Positions 11,662-25,100 of a DNA stretch of 64,000 nt are shown here, piece by piece (position 1 is the stretch's first letter; each line of letters begins with the position of its first letter). Location: the NCBI GenBank assembly GCA_030737875.1, contig CM060919.1:803627160-803691159 (forward strand), read 5' to 3'. The notes under the pieces are model-generated. The model was given only the letters and a program-made list of their open reading frames with translations. It made no database searches and was not told the origin of the DNA. Position numbers and translations under genes: made by a program. This DNA comes from Allium sativum. Taxonomy: Eukaryota; Streptophyta; Magnoliopsida; Asparagales; Amaryllidaceae.

Positions 11662-13106
11662 TTATAATAAACAGCATGTAGATGCAGGAGATCAGTGTGA
11701 TACAGGAAAGGAGAACAAGTATACGGATCCTCATCGATCTACAGGTAGTTTTAAACAAAAAGCACAGGATAATTTCAATGAGTATAAATGGAATACTGTC
11801 AATTCAAAGAAGAAGCAATACTGGAGAATGAAAAATAATGGTAGTAGTAAAGGTCATGTAGATAATGCAGGCGAAGTAAGTAATGAAGATGTAAATCCTT
11901 TTGTTAATTTGGACACTTGTGAGGAGGTAAATATTGGGGGTGATAAGGAAGTTGATAATGAAGTTTTAGCTCGAGATGAAATGGGTAATGAAGGTGGATA
12001 TCCAAGTTTAAATGGAAAATCAGATGAATTGCATAATCTTGGGAAGGATAAAGCTTTTAATCAGGATGATGAATTTCTAATAGGAAATTTATTCGATGAT
12101 AATAACGATAATAGTGTTAGTGTGCAAAAGGCTACAGATAATTCTTCATGTGGTATTTCTGGTTCTTCTAGTGTATCATGTGCATCCACTTCTACATCAG
12201 TTTTTACTTCTGCTTGTTCAAGTTCTTCATCAGTTATCTCTCCTGCTAGTGTAAATATTTTTGCTAGTTCTGGTCTTAATTCCGATGCTATAGCTGCTAA
12301 TACTTCATATGCAGTTAATTATTCTACTGTTAGCTCTGCATCTAGTTCATCTATTACTTCAATCATGTCTTGTTCTTCATCTTTCAATGCCAGTATACCT
12401 GCTGTCTATGCTAAATCGAAGCCTCCTTCTGGTTCAGGCTTGTCTACTTCTCCTTATTCTCATTTAAGTCTTCCTGCTCATATTGTTCAGCCTCCACCTC
12501 CTCCGTCTTGCATTTCATCTCAGTGTGGCTTGGCATCTACATCTAAGCTTACTGGTAAGTTTTGGGAAGATGCGGATGATAATGAACCATCAGTAAACAT
12601 TTCTTTGAAGAATAAGGGTAGAGGTAAGAAAAAGGAGACTAAGAAGGCTAATGTGAATGATGATGATTTAGATGAGGGAATAGAATATGATCTTGAGGAT
12701 GTAATTCCTTCTAGCAGTCGCTCAAAATCAAACAAGAAACGCACGAAGAAAATCCGCAGTATTGATGATTTGTGATATATGCAAGTTGCTTCTCCTGGTG
12801 CTTTTAGCATGTTGGATTTGGTCTTGCTATGCAATGTGGTAACTTGTTATCTGTAGTTTATCTGAAGTGTTTGTCTAATGGAGATTTTGTTAAATTGCAA
12901 TTTGGTCTTAAAGGTAATGTTCTTGGTTAACTGGTCTTTTATTTGAGTATAGGTTAGATTTTCAGCAGTATTGAGTTTTTTTTTGCGCTTATTGTATTCT
13001 ATACATAATTTTTTTTCTCAATACTGCTGTATAAGGGGTTGTGTGATTGTATAGTTTAGGAAAATGTTGTATCTGATTCATGTGAAATTAATAATACTTG
13101 CCTTTC
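11662..13106 (+). mobile_element. Retroposed insertion, probably a non-autonomous or truncated LINE
   Basis: A 1445-bp segment is bounded by a perfect 16-bp direct repeat, AAAAGTTCGGTTAATT, at 11646-11661 and 13107-13122. Repeats of that length are typical of target-primed reverse transcription. The segment's long frame is open from its second base, as expected for a 5'-truncated copy. The 3' part is a T-rich untranslated region ending in AATAATACTTGCCTTTC without a poly(A) tail. No LINE endonuclease or RT is present, so a processed gene copy is the alternative. Confidence 0.55.
11663..12775 (+). CDS. 5'-truncated ORF in the retroposed insertion, acidic and Ser-rich
   Basis: The frame is open from the insertion boundary to the stop at 12773-12775, about 370 codons; the first ATG is at 11828 and would give 315 residues. 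The N-terminal part is basic and aromatic (EYKWNTVNSKKKQYWRM). It is followed by an acidic Asp/Glu/Asn-rich block, then a long Ser/Thr/Ala-rich stretch, a proline run (QPPPPPS), and a C terminus alternating basic KKKETKK, acidic DDDLDEGIEYDLED and basic SNKKRTKK clusters. I recognise no domain. The shape resembles the disordered C-terminal tail of plant LINE ORF1 proteins, but that is an inference. With its own start apparently lost, expression is doubtful. Confidence 0.45.
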   Translation, partial: YNKQHVDAGDQCDTGKENKYTDPHRSTGSFKQKAQDNFNEYKWNTVNSKKKQYWRMKNNGSSKGHVDNAGEVSNEDVNPFVNLDTCEEVNIGGDKEVDNEVLARDEMGNEGGYPSLNGKSDELHNLGKDKAFNQDDEFLIGNLFDDNNDNSVSVQKATDNSSCGISGSSSVSCASTSTSVFTSACSSSSSVISPASVNIFASSGLNSDAIAANTSYAVNYSTVSSASSSSITSIMSCSSSFNASIPAVYAKSKPPSGSGLSTSPYSHLSLPAHIVQPPPPPSCISSQCGLASTSKLTGKFWEDADDNEPSVNISLKNKGRGKKKETKKANVNDDDLDEGIEYDLEDVIPSSSRSKSNKKRTKKIRSIDDL

Positions 13107-13265
13107 AAAAGTTCGGTTAATTCGGTTAAACCGATAATTAAAAAAGAAAAATTTACAAATTAAATTCAAACTGATTTAGTTTTAAAATCAAATTAAATTG
13201 AATCGACCGAAATAAACTGGTTTGGTCGGTTAATTAGGTTTGAACCGAATATTGCTCATCTCTAG
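13107..13265. repeat. TTCGGTTAA-rich low-complexity segment
   Basis: After the target duplication, variants of CGGTTAA and TTAACCG recur on both strands (GGTTAATTCGGTTAAACCG, GGTCGGTTAATTAGG). With the related 11420-11460 stretch it looks like one older repeat split by the retroposed insertion. Confidence 0.5.
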
Positions 13266-13554
13266 ATGTTTGTGCCTACAAAGGATAGCAATATTTACAG
13301 TTTGAATTAAGTGGGTGAGTAGGGATTTCCTTGAAAACGAGTCTTATAAAAACAGTGTTTTCCGGAATTAACCGGAGAAATGCAAGAAAAATGAGGTACT
13401 TTCCAGCCTAGCTACTATTTATTTTGTAAAAGTAAAGCAGCTGTGTCAGTAAGACTTAAAACTAGTCTTCTTTTGCAACTGTTTGATTATGCATGTTAGA
13501 ACCCAAGCTCGCTTGTGTTGTAATCTTGAAAACCATATATACTTTTCTTTGCAT

Positions 13555-14471
13555 ACTTAACCGATATCCCGTGGTTTTTTTTTTTTTTCTACAAGGAAAA
13601 AGGCAGATTGTTATATGAAATGGCTGCAAGTAGTGCAGCTTCTGTCATGTAGCAATATGCGTTTGTCTTTTTATTTTAAAGTCTCTTGCATTTTGTTGTG
13701 ATTTGAAATATCCATTATGTTCAGTAACTTTTAATTTTATATACATTTGAATAGATTAGAATGAGTAAGGCTTTTGAACCACAGATTTTTGGTTGGTGTA
13801 CCATATTTCAACATGCGCGCATTGTGTTAAGCTAATGGATTCAACGTTAGCTCTATATCATGTTAATTTTTTCATGCCTCAAGGTTGTTTTAGAATTTAT
13901 TTGTTTGATTACATACGAAATTGTCTGTCATATGTAATATATGGATTTCACCTTGCATTCTCTATCGTATCTTATGAAAGCTTTTCATGATTTGTTCAGT
14001 CAAAAAAAAAAAAAAAAAAAAAAACTGTGCCACAATTACTCATCAAGTGTCAGAAGATGAGGCGTTATAATCCAGTTGACTTACAGAAATTGTTTAAAAG
14101 CATCCAAAGAACATGCTGCAACAACAAATAATGCAGATATGGAATAGGTAGTGATGAGTTGCAAGCGTGCATAAATGAAAATGATGGTAGAGTCGACGAG
14201 AATATACAGACAAAGCATGAATAACGCTGATGGAGTTGCCAAGATAACTGATGGCGATTTCATTTTTGGATCAATCGGAAGTTAAGAGTTTATATTATGG
14301 ACTTGTAAACCCAATTTAGAATGCATATAATCGTGACTAAGATTTAATAATTGACATATTTTAGGTATCTTTAGTGTTCACATATATTTCTTATAGTGGA
14401 GACTAGGTTGGGAAACTTTATATTTCAAAATAATAAACATTGATGATGACATTTCTAAATTGTATTAGGTG

Positions 14472-14540
<69 letters not shown>

Positions 14541-15400
14541 CATATAATCGTGACTAAGATTTAATAATTGACATATTTTAGGTATCTTTAGTGTTCACAT
14601 ATATTTCTTATAGCGGAGACTAGGTTGGGAAACTTTATATTTCAAAATAATAAACATTGATGATGACATTTCTAAATTGTATTAGGTGCTTGTAATTAGA
14701 TTTTCATTGCAACTGAAGTGTTATCCCATTTTTGATGTCAACATAACCTAAGTTAAGTTGTATCAGGTTGTAATCTTTCCATATTTAACAATATCCCGTA
14801 AGTGATTCTTTTTTACAACTAGGAAAAGGATAGTTTCTTTGTTTATTTTTTATTTATTTTTTAAGAAAAAAAAAGAAGAAGACAAATCCAGATAAGCGAG
14901 TCTTTGCACGTAAAACATGCGCAGCTGTTTGCAAGTAGTGCAGCTTTGGTCATGTAGCAATATGCGGGGTGTCATCTTGTTTCAAAGTCTCCTATCTTTT
15001 GTTGTCATTTGAAATATCCATTATTTTCAGTAACTTTCAGTTTTATATACATTTGAATGCACGAAGGCGTTTCAACCAGGGATTTTGGGTTGGTGTGTAA
15101 ATGTAATGCAACATGTGCGATTCTTGGTTGCTTGTTAAACTAACTAGTGGAAGTTGAACGCTAGCTGTATACCATATTTGTTTGTGTGATAATTAATATA
15201 CGAAATTATCTGTCATATATGATAACATATGAATTTCGCCTTGCATTCTATGTAGTAGCGTCGTCTAAAAGCTTCTTCTCATTACTTGTTCGTCATTCAT
15301 AAAGAACCATGCCATATTCATCAACTGACAAAAGGTTTATTATACAGTAATTGTGACCTTACTGAAGTTGTTTAAAAGTGTCAAAAGAGAACATATGCTA
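13555..15400. repeat. Old tandem duplication, period about 1.25 kb
   Basis: The segment about 13555-14110 reappears, diverged, at about 14780-15390. Shared landmarks in the same order are GCAAGTAGTGCAGCTT, CATGTAGCAATATGCG, GAAATATCCATTAT, TTTTATATACATTTGAAT, a GGTTGGTGT segment and CTTGCATTCT. Indels are frequent. No reading frame is conserved. An A22 tract lies at 14002-14023. Confidence 0.65.
14318..14692. repeat. 158-bp direct duplication flanking a (TA)n microsatellite
   Basis: Copy 1 at 14318-14474 and copy 2 at 14535-14691, both running from AGAATGCATATAATCG to GTATTAGGTGCTT, differ at only about one base. They sit directly on either side of a roughly 60-bp (TA)n run at 14474-14535. 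Near-identity marks a much younger event than the surrounding 1.25-kb duplication. Confidence 0.9.
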
Positions 15401-15685
15401 ATTACTTAGCTAATTACAGTTATGAATCATCTATAAGTTCAGTTGTGAATTAGTCATAAATAGAAACTCTGTAGATATGAACTAGGAAATGATGCAAAAT
15501 AAAACGAGTTATTGATTTTAGTTGGTGCATGAATGGAGAATATGATATGTTAATGTATATTTCCATTTAGTTATTACTGAACGTAATATAATCACAACAG
15601 TGTAGAATAGTGAATATGTGCCAATATTATAAATTTATACGGGCAAACACTATATATTAGTTTAAACAAACCTATGTGATGAAGT

Positions 15686-15738
<53 letters not shown>
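15686..15738. repeat. (TA)n microsatellite
   Basis: A run of about 53 bases of TA repeats with one internal TG interruption. The small Tyr-Ile repeat ORF across it is an artefact. Between here and 16143 I see no gene or clear element. Confidence 0.9.
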
Positions 15739-15740
<2 letters not shown>

Positions 15741-16143
15741 TAAGTTGGTAAATCCCAAAGTGTTCAATCAAACAAATGTAATGTGCGGCTGTAGTTCCAC
15801 GATCAACGAAAGATGGAAAAAAAAAGAATTGAATTTGATGGCAACCCTTTGTCAGTTGGTACAATGATGATAATCAGGACTCTAATGGGAGGGGCAACAT
15901 GAAGCTTTTATTCCTCCTCCTTGCATGTTCGAAAGAAAAAATTGTCGCAACTCTATCTTTAGCCAGAGGCGGAGACAATATTGACTCGGCCAAAGAATGT
16001 AAGCTATATTTGGATAGGAATACTACACCTCCTCTAAAACTATGTTTGCATGCAGTATGCAATGCAATACAAGGCCAATCATGTTTTCTTCGCTGCAGAT
16101 AAATACAAAAAAACTGAGATTATCCAGCTTGCGCCTAACATAT

Positions 16144-16280
16144 TTGACTTCCTTTCACTTACCAATCATCAATTAACCTTCTCCATTGACCTTTTCTCCC
16201 CTTGCTAACGCGTATTGAGTCTATTGACCCTCTAATCATCACTTACTCATGATAACAGTGTAAGCTTTCCCACTATATAA
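16144..16280 (+). promoter_or_regulatory. Peroxidase promoter with TATA box and three W-box cores
   Basis: TATATAA at 16274-16280 lies 70 bp before the start codon. Upstream are three TTGAC cores followed by C or T: 16144-16149, 16186-16191 and 16224-16229. A CCAAT occurs at 16162. Clustered W-boxes are WRKY factor sites, and WRKY control is common for stress- and wound-induced class III peroxidases. The regulatory role is inferred. Confidence 0.6.
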
Positions 16281-16349
16281 GCAGGCACCACTTTGCATTG
16301 CCTCATCATTCTAAGTCAGTTTATATCATACCTACACTACATATATACT

Positions 16350-17602
<1,253 letters not shown>

Positions 17603-17732
17603 GGGATATGGTTCTTTGGATTTAGGGATATGTGGGGTACTGGTACTCTCATCAACTGTAACTAAACTTACTACTATGTTTTCATGTTTGTATTTTGGGT
17701 TGCTTCTGTGTGAGATGATCCATAATAGTTGA

Positions 17733-17738
17733 AATAAA
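17733..17738 (+). terminator. Peroxidase polyadenylation signal
   Basis: AATAAA lies 131 bases after the stop codon in an AT-rich 3' UTR, a normal distance for a plant near-upstream element. Confidence 0.6.
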
Positions 17739-17759
17739 ATGGGTTGAAAAGTCAATCCA

Positions 17760-20509
17760 TTCTTCTTATAAGAATCTATGTTATTCCTTTTCTTTATCTA
17801 TTATAAACATAGGTAATATTTTTTCAAAACCAACAATAATGAAAATTACCGATCAATTTACAATACATGTATATTCATATAATATGTTGTATTATAGGTA
17901 ATTAATACCAAGAAAACGATCAAATTTAATTAATTAATTCAATTCAAATGATGATAAATATGTTTTTTTAAATCTTTTATTAAATGATACGATAAAATGT
18001 GTAATAAGACATCGTTAGAGTGTAAATATATAATCATTTGTCCCTTTTCCAGATAAACGGTAATTTATCATTACCTAGTGTAACAATTTCTAGTTTATTG
18101 TTATACCCGTTTTCGATGTACCAGCCAATCGGTAATGGTAAGAGTAAGCTTTTTTAGTTTATCAGTAAAAATCATATGATAACGGTACTTGTTAAATGGT
18201 AATCATTACCATTACAACTAATATTAGAGAACAACGCATCACCACCAAGTTATTAAAATTTGTGTCAGCATCTCCACCAAGTTACCTTTCATTTTTTTTC
18301 TTTTTTCTCCATCCATTTGAAACAAAATTTTCAATTATCTAGTTATTGACAAACAAAACATAACTACATCTAATCTGGGTCGACTCAGAGGCCGGGCGGA
18401 GCATACAACTACCTAGGGCAACCCTCGTCGAGGGGGAAACAGTCAAAAAATAGTTTTGCTAATAGTAAAACAATTGTGAAATAAGTCTGAATAGATAATC
18501 TCAAAGAGTTGTTGGGTTATGTATGAACTTACGTATATAGGTTGAGCATTCAATCCTGGTATACATTCATTTCTTCTCTCCCTCTGGTTTTCTCAACCCT
18601 GCCTAGGACAACCACCCGTTATTCCCTTTTCAGAGCCGCTATTGCATCTAATCAGTTAAACAATGTTAAAAATTGATCTTAATTTTCGAACCATGACAAA
18701 TATACAAAACTCATCTGATCAACTCAATACAGGTTGGTTGCGTTGAGTGTTTGGACAGATTATAACAAACCGAAATAAACTAGCCATATATTAAGTGTTA
18801 CATCAAGCGATTCGCGTGAGATTTGTTTTTCAACAAATTTTACAGAGTTATCATATTCTATTTTTAAGTGATATTAAAATTGGTAATATATGAGAAATAT
18901 GTTTTGAACAGGCGAAATTAGGATAAAGGGCTTACGTAGGTTAATTAATTAGTTTGTTTCCAGAACACGGTTAAAATTGAATTAGTTTTTAGGACAAATA
19001 AAGAAAATTTACTTTGCTTCCCTTCTGTGCCGCTCAATGCAATGAAAATTAACTAATGTTATCGATTTCTCAGCAAATCGCCAAAAACGAGAACCGCTTC
19101 ACTTAATTTCCTCCAAATTCACCCAATCCCAATGAAAATTCTTCAGACCCATATAAATCAATTCGAATTAGAATTCCTACTCCAATTAGGCATCAAATTA
19201 CTTTTTTATAAACCATGTACTTATTTTCTTCAATCGTTCTCTAATTTACCTCAAATCTAACCCCAACCCCAACCCTCTGTAAATCACTTAAATCTGCCAT
19301 GGCACGTAAAGCTAAAAGGAAATCTGCTAGAAAAAACCCACGGTTGAAGACACAACTAAGACGAAGTCAGTTGTAGCCGTTAGATTTGGATGTTTAAGTT
19401 ATTCGATTTCCCGGCAATTCATGCTGCTTTAAAGTCAACCGTGGCTGAAAAATGCTAATAAGCATGATGCACCATTTCCTGATCATATCCACTGCCAATG
19501 AATTTGCAAATATGGTGCCTCAGCCCTATTAATGTTGTCCAAATTTAAGATCTTAAGAGTGTTACTTTTCCTTTACTTGAAGGTAATTGGTTTGTGAACT
19601 ATTGAACACAATTGCCTTAATATTGCTGCTAATGGCTTCGAGTTAGAGTAATTTATGCATTTGTTCACCTGAATCTTATATTTGCAGCTGCTTCCAATGT
19701 TGGTATGTTAAACGGTCGTTAAATGCCTTGCTTTTGGATATGCGAGATATTTTGGTGAGTGGAGATAAAATTAGTAACAGTTTAGGACACGGTTTAGGGT
19801 GTGTTTATAAACTGCTATAATCTTTTAAAGAATGAAAATCAACTGTTCAATTTAATATCTCAAGTTGCTCTTGTATGGTTTAGGTTTTAGAACACTCTAA
19901 ACTAGACATGCCTTTAGATTTTTTTCTATAACCGCACACCGGTATTCAATTATCAACCAAATTAGGATTTGTTGATTTTACAATTGACAACAAATTTCAT
20001 GTTGGTGCACAATCTTCAATTGAGCAACAATTTCACGATTTTGAGATTATTTTCGAATTTCATCAGCTGATGTTCACATTTGTGCGCAAGATTCAGTTGG
20101 GGCTATAGCTACCATTATTACTTCTCAATTTGCACAACGAATTTCTTGTATTTCAACCATTTCAATTTTACAATGCATGATAATAGCAACAACTACTGCA
20201 TTGCAAAGAGGTAACAATCAAATGATACAATGAATACTGCAACTCTAAATCTGAACTAAGGAACTGTCCGTTTAAATCGAAATTTCAGCAACTCCACAGA
20301 TCATAAAAGCAAGAAATTTATGCATTTTACAATCATTAAAAAACTGCCTAAAGGATTAACCATACCACTGTACGAAATTTATTCACCACAGAGAATCATC
20401 AAAGCAAAGATAGACTGAACGGTGAGATGCAATAGCATAGGAATAGGATTTAATAATATAGGAAAACTTCAAACCATTTCAATTTTAAAATTATGTTAAC
20501 TGTTCCACA
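17760..20509. other. Intergenic AT-rich region without a supported gene
   Basis: No long frame or known domain was found. A short frame from the ATG at 19299 encodes a very basic start (MARKAKRKSARKNPR) and ends after about 25 codons. It follows a UTR-like CT-rich stretch (19080-19295), so it may be the 5' remnant of a lost gene, but that is weak. A short dispersed repeat lies at 18041-18225. Confidence 0.5.
18041..18225. repeat. Dispersed repeat, copy 2
   Basis: Shares TTTTCGATGTACCAG, CCAATCGGTAATGGTAA and a TTTATTG block, in the same order, with 11318-11410. GGTAATCATTACC near 18200 is a short palindrome. It may be a small MITE-like element, but ends and target duplication could not be defined. 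Confidence 0.5.
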
Positions 20510-21058
20510 CAGTGTTTTCATGACCCGACCCTGCCGCGGTCCGACCTCGAATAACCCTGAACTTTGGACCATCACGACGCGGAACTCAATTAGACCTCAT
20601 TTATGCATGAACCCTAGTCCGACCTTCAAACTAGCGGTCCAACCTTCAATTTTACAGGGTTAAACCATGGTTTTTGTTTATTCGTACTTCCCATTATGTA
20701 ATTCTCTCTAATTATTTCATCTTTTGTATTGTTTTGAAAATAATAACTAAAATATTTCAAAAAATCATAACTGTTCCGACATATAAACCATAAACTTTGC
20801 CATCTCGTTCTAAAAAACATGTGTGTTATTCGTGTCCTTGCTATTTAATTATATCATGCAATTTATTAATGTTAGTTTATAAATAAATGATCTTCAAACT
20901 TTATTATTCATTTGTTTAAGTACACATAAAACTTGATTATTTACATTTTCTCTATTAATAAGCATATGCGGTTCTTGACGGTCCAACCGGTCAAACCTTT
21001 AAAACCTTGGACCTTAAGTCCTCACGGTTTGACTCACGGTCCGGTTATGAAAACTATG
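20510..21058. mobile_element. MITE-like inverted-repeat element
   Basis: The left end CAGTGTTTTCATGACCC and the reverse complement of the right end, CATAGTTTTCATAACCG, match at most positions. Both ends carry CCGGACCG- or GGTCCGACC-like inner motifs. The 549-bp body is AT-rich and non-coding. I could not find a convincing target duplication, so borders are approximate and the superfamily is not assigned. Confidence 0.5.
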
Positions 21059-21356
21059 CATCATTTATGTATGTGAATTCTAATTTGAAAGAAATTAACT
21101 TAATTATTGTTTTAGTTTCGTACTCCACTAATTTCATATGAGCCCAGTTTTAGAATTGTCTGTTGGTATTGTTTAGTACCCAAATGGTTGGATTTGGTTG
21201 CAATTTATATACGGAGCTTGTACTTGTTTAGAAGTTTAGAAACTATGAACTACCAATATTGAAATTTCAACTTGATTTTGTGTCAGTGCTTCTTCTATTT
21301 TATGTAGGATTTTGCTGCTAAGATATTATACAAACAATTTATTTTAAAGTTTCATC

Positions 21357-22132
21357 TATTGAATATTTGAGATTTAAATATTTGATAAGAGGGAAAGAAA
21401 TCAACTAATTGATTCAATCAATTAATTGTGCTATATGCGGAAATATATGAGAGGATATTTTGATAGGTAACTAATTGATTACATAATCAATTTATCAACC
21501 AATGGATATGTAAATAGAGAAATATGTATATTTCCTTGATTTTGTAATATGAAGACATAGGTGATTGACTTGGAGGATCATGCAAGGAAGGAAACATATG
21601 AAAATCAAGATATTCTCTTTCCATTTACATTGCAATCACATCATGGGGATTTGGAAAGATTCCAAGGAAATGAGGAAATTGTTTTTCTTCGTCTCTAAGA
21701 AACCTTTCATCCTGAAGCCTATTTATATCTTTATATTTATGGAGCATGAATGTGTGAGAGCATCCGCCATTATCCTCTTCTTTAGTATACCTTAATTTCT
21801 GTTGTCAATCAATTAGAGGTTTTGAGTGCATACAAGTCTTGAAATTGATTATTCAATTTGTAATTATAGGCTAGTCTCTCCATCTACTACCTATAATTTT
21901 ATAATTTCTCTCTTGGGTTCTTTTTTGCACTCTCTTTAGTGAAATGAAAAATAGTTGTTGGGTCCGTGGACGTAGGCATAGCCGAACCACGTTAAATTTT
22001 TGTTTCTTCTATTCTTCTTCTATTTTGTTTTGTTTGGTGATTATTGTTCATTGAGTTGGCGGTTGACAATTAATCAGCAAGCTAGATTCACTTTTTGTAT
22101 TGCTTCCGCATTTGTGCAATTTTTCCACAACA
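21357..22132 (+). mobile_element. 5' LTR of Copia-1
   Basis: 776 bp, starting TATTGAATATTTG (TG decayed to TA) and ending CCACAACA. It aligns along its length with 26603-27382 and 49191-49969, with visibly more differences than in the TRGAG LTR pairs. Confidence 0.9.
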
Positions 22133-22135
22133 GTT

Positions 22136-22147
22136 TGGTATCAGAGC
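22136..22147 (+). other. Primer binding site of Copia-1 (initiator tRNA-Met)
   Basis: TGGTATCAGAGC three bases after the LTR is the standard plant Ty1/copia PBS for the methionine initiator tRNA. Confidence 0.9.
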
Positions 22148-22175
22148 TAGTTGTCTTGTTCTAGATTAGTTACCA

Positions 22176-25100
22176 ATGAATAATTCTTTTAGTAGTGGTA
22201 TGAAATATTATGGCATCACCAAATTTGTTAGAAGAGATGTTTTTGGTACATGGAAGGTTAAAGTGAATACTAATGATGGTGTTCTTCAGCAACAACTTCA
22301 TTCACCTGGAGGAAGAGATAAAATACAGAAGCGCCTTGGAGGAGATATGCATAGGACCCACTTCATGGGTTCTAGAAGAGGCTCCTTCCATTATTGTAAG
22401 AAGAAGGGAAATTTCATATGAAATTGTTCAGCTCTTAGAAAGAAGAGAGAGAAGAAGAAGAAAGCTTCAATTTTGGCAGCAGTTAGATCAGATGCAGATA
22501 GATGTGATAGTGATACATCATTATTTTCAACCAGTATTTTACCATTAGAGATTACAAGTTGGGTGATTGATTTTGAAGCCTCTTGTCATATGACGCCACA
22601 TAGGAGCTGTTTTGTCGGTTATGAGCAGATTGATGGAGGAGTAGTTCATTTGAAGAATGACACATCTTGTCATGCTATGGGCATTGTAAGTGTGAGGTTT
22701 AAAATGCATAATGGTGTTATTAGAACTATCACGGATGTTAGACATGTTCTGATGTTGCATAAGAGTTTATTGTCAGTTGGAGCTTTTAGTAGACTTGGTA
22801 TAAGGCACTACACCATATATGCTAATTAGGCTGTGTTTTAGCTGTATCTAATGCATGTAGGCACGACAAAAAGCAGTATCAAAAAATGGCATGTTAAATT
22901 TTTAGTTACGGCTTAAAACCGTATCCCAATTTGATAACATACGGCTATTGGCCGTGTCTAAAGTGTAAGTAGATGCAGCTATAAACCGTATCTTATGTGT
23001 GTGTGTGTATATTATATATATATAAGAAGAAACTGCAACACATATTATTTGTAACACAAGCATATATAACACAGGATACACTAATTCTAATAGTAAACGA
23101 AACAATTGTATGAAATATTTTATTACATTACAATATATAATGATACATGCTATCTGATTACATTACAATAAATAAGATACACGATGTTTCATTACATTAA
23201 AGAAGATACATAATGTTACATTACAATAAGCTAGGATAAATACCCGAATCGGCGTCATGAGCTAAAGTGCAACCACCTGTTGAATCAATGCTTCCTTCAA
23301 GATGAACATCCTCCAAAACAGACAAAAGATCATAAACTAGCCAAGCAAAATTGCATTCTATCCAAGACATGAAGGAACCCTTCAAGAAGATCAACATACT
23401 CAAATCTCTCAAAGAACTACTCAGATCTAAGAAAACTTCAAGAGGCCTGCTAATAAGTTAGCTTGGATAACATATAGCATGTACACTACAAAGACCTATA
23501 AAAAAGTGCAAACCGCATAGTTCAGGATAGGATATGTCCACATTATTATTTTCATTAGTAGCTGAATATTGCAAGTCTACAACATTTTTACTTGTTCAGT
23601 CGAGATTGAGTCTCGGTTAAAGACAGTTGTTATAACCTAATTAAAGAGCAATATAGAGGATATGTCCACATTATTATAATTCTCCTTGTCACTTGGCTGA
23701 AATGTAGATATAACATTGCTATAGCCTTTTCCTTTCTATTCTATCACTCTTATCTAATGTAGTGTATCCGAGATGAGGGGATGGAAAAAACCGAGATATT
23801 ACCAGAAGTTTAGATCAACACACTCAAATCCATGCTTATTAGCTTTATCCAAATGACGGAGGTTGCTGCACACACATGTTATAATAGTTAGCTTCTATTT
23901 TTGCCATGGGTTGACTAACAAAAATGATTGGTTACATGAGCATAAACCAACTTGGTTCAAGGCAGCAAGTCATAAATGGAAAAGCAGCTTTACGCCTTTA
24001 CTCACACGCAGTGTGACACACATGACACACCAAACAAATTGACTAAATCTCAAACTATAAATGCCATTCTATTTTCATTCATGCATCCATCACCGGCATT
24101 TCTACTCAATCACACAAATTTCCCAATATCAATTACCAAATACATGCAGCTCAGTCAGCAGAACTAGTATGCTTTAGTTCTCAAATCAAATCATACACAT
24201 GCACTTCAGATCAGTTATAAGGATCAATGTACATGGTGAAATAATACAAACAAATGAGCAACAGCACAAGTAAAAGTGTCTGAATTCAAGGTAAACAAAT
24301 ACAGCACAAGTAAATGATAGCAAATACACTGTCGCACTATAATACTGGGGATAATACCCAATTTAAACACAATAGCAGCATGAATTCTAGGTAGACAAGC
24401 ACATGCAACTATCTATCATTCATATTTTTGAACTAAGGCATGGAAATTCAAATTAAACCCAATTTAAACCCAATTCGAATTCAAATTAAACCCAATTCAT
24501 ATTTAAATTTAACCGTGATCTAGTACTCAACTCCAGAGGCGACGAGAAGGATGGAAAACAATCGACTGAGCCTTCGTCGGTCAGCTGAAGGCAACGCGAG
24601 CTGACGATAACCCATGAAGTGCGGTGGATGGCTTATTGGCAAAGGAAGTCGATCGAGTACCAAAACCCTAATTTGGGTATTCAGTGGTCGGCATTGCAAA
24701 ATAAAACGAGGGATTATTCGACCAAAAGTTTTGATGTGGAAAAAACTCGATTGTGCCTGTGTGGAGGTATGGGGGCAAAAATTTGATACGAATTTCATAC
24801 GGTCCAAAGCCGTATCAAATGAACTAATCTGGGACTTTGTTGATGGACGGTCAAATTAAAAGTGTTTGGGGTGGTGCGGATCGCAAAATGTAGTTTGATA
24901 CGGATTTAAGCACTATCAAATTTGATACGGCTTATAGCCCAATTTTATATCTGCATCCCTATGTGCCAAATTTGCTGATATGGTGTCGTGAGGATAATAA
25001 TAGATGGAGAGAATTTAAGAGTGGCGAAGGGTTCCTTGGTAGTGATGATAATGGTGCGTGTCGATGATATTTATATGCTTCGTGGAGAGACAGTCTTAGG

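Noticed and set aside
14002..14023. Poly(A) tract as the tail of a retrocopy
   Set aside because: No target duplication or upstream gene-like sequence was found, and the neighbouring DNA belongs to an old tandem duplication.
15899..16102. Small ORF upstream of the peroxidase with a hydrophobic start
   Set aside because: It overlaps an equally long frame on the other strand and has no domain; chance is likely.
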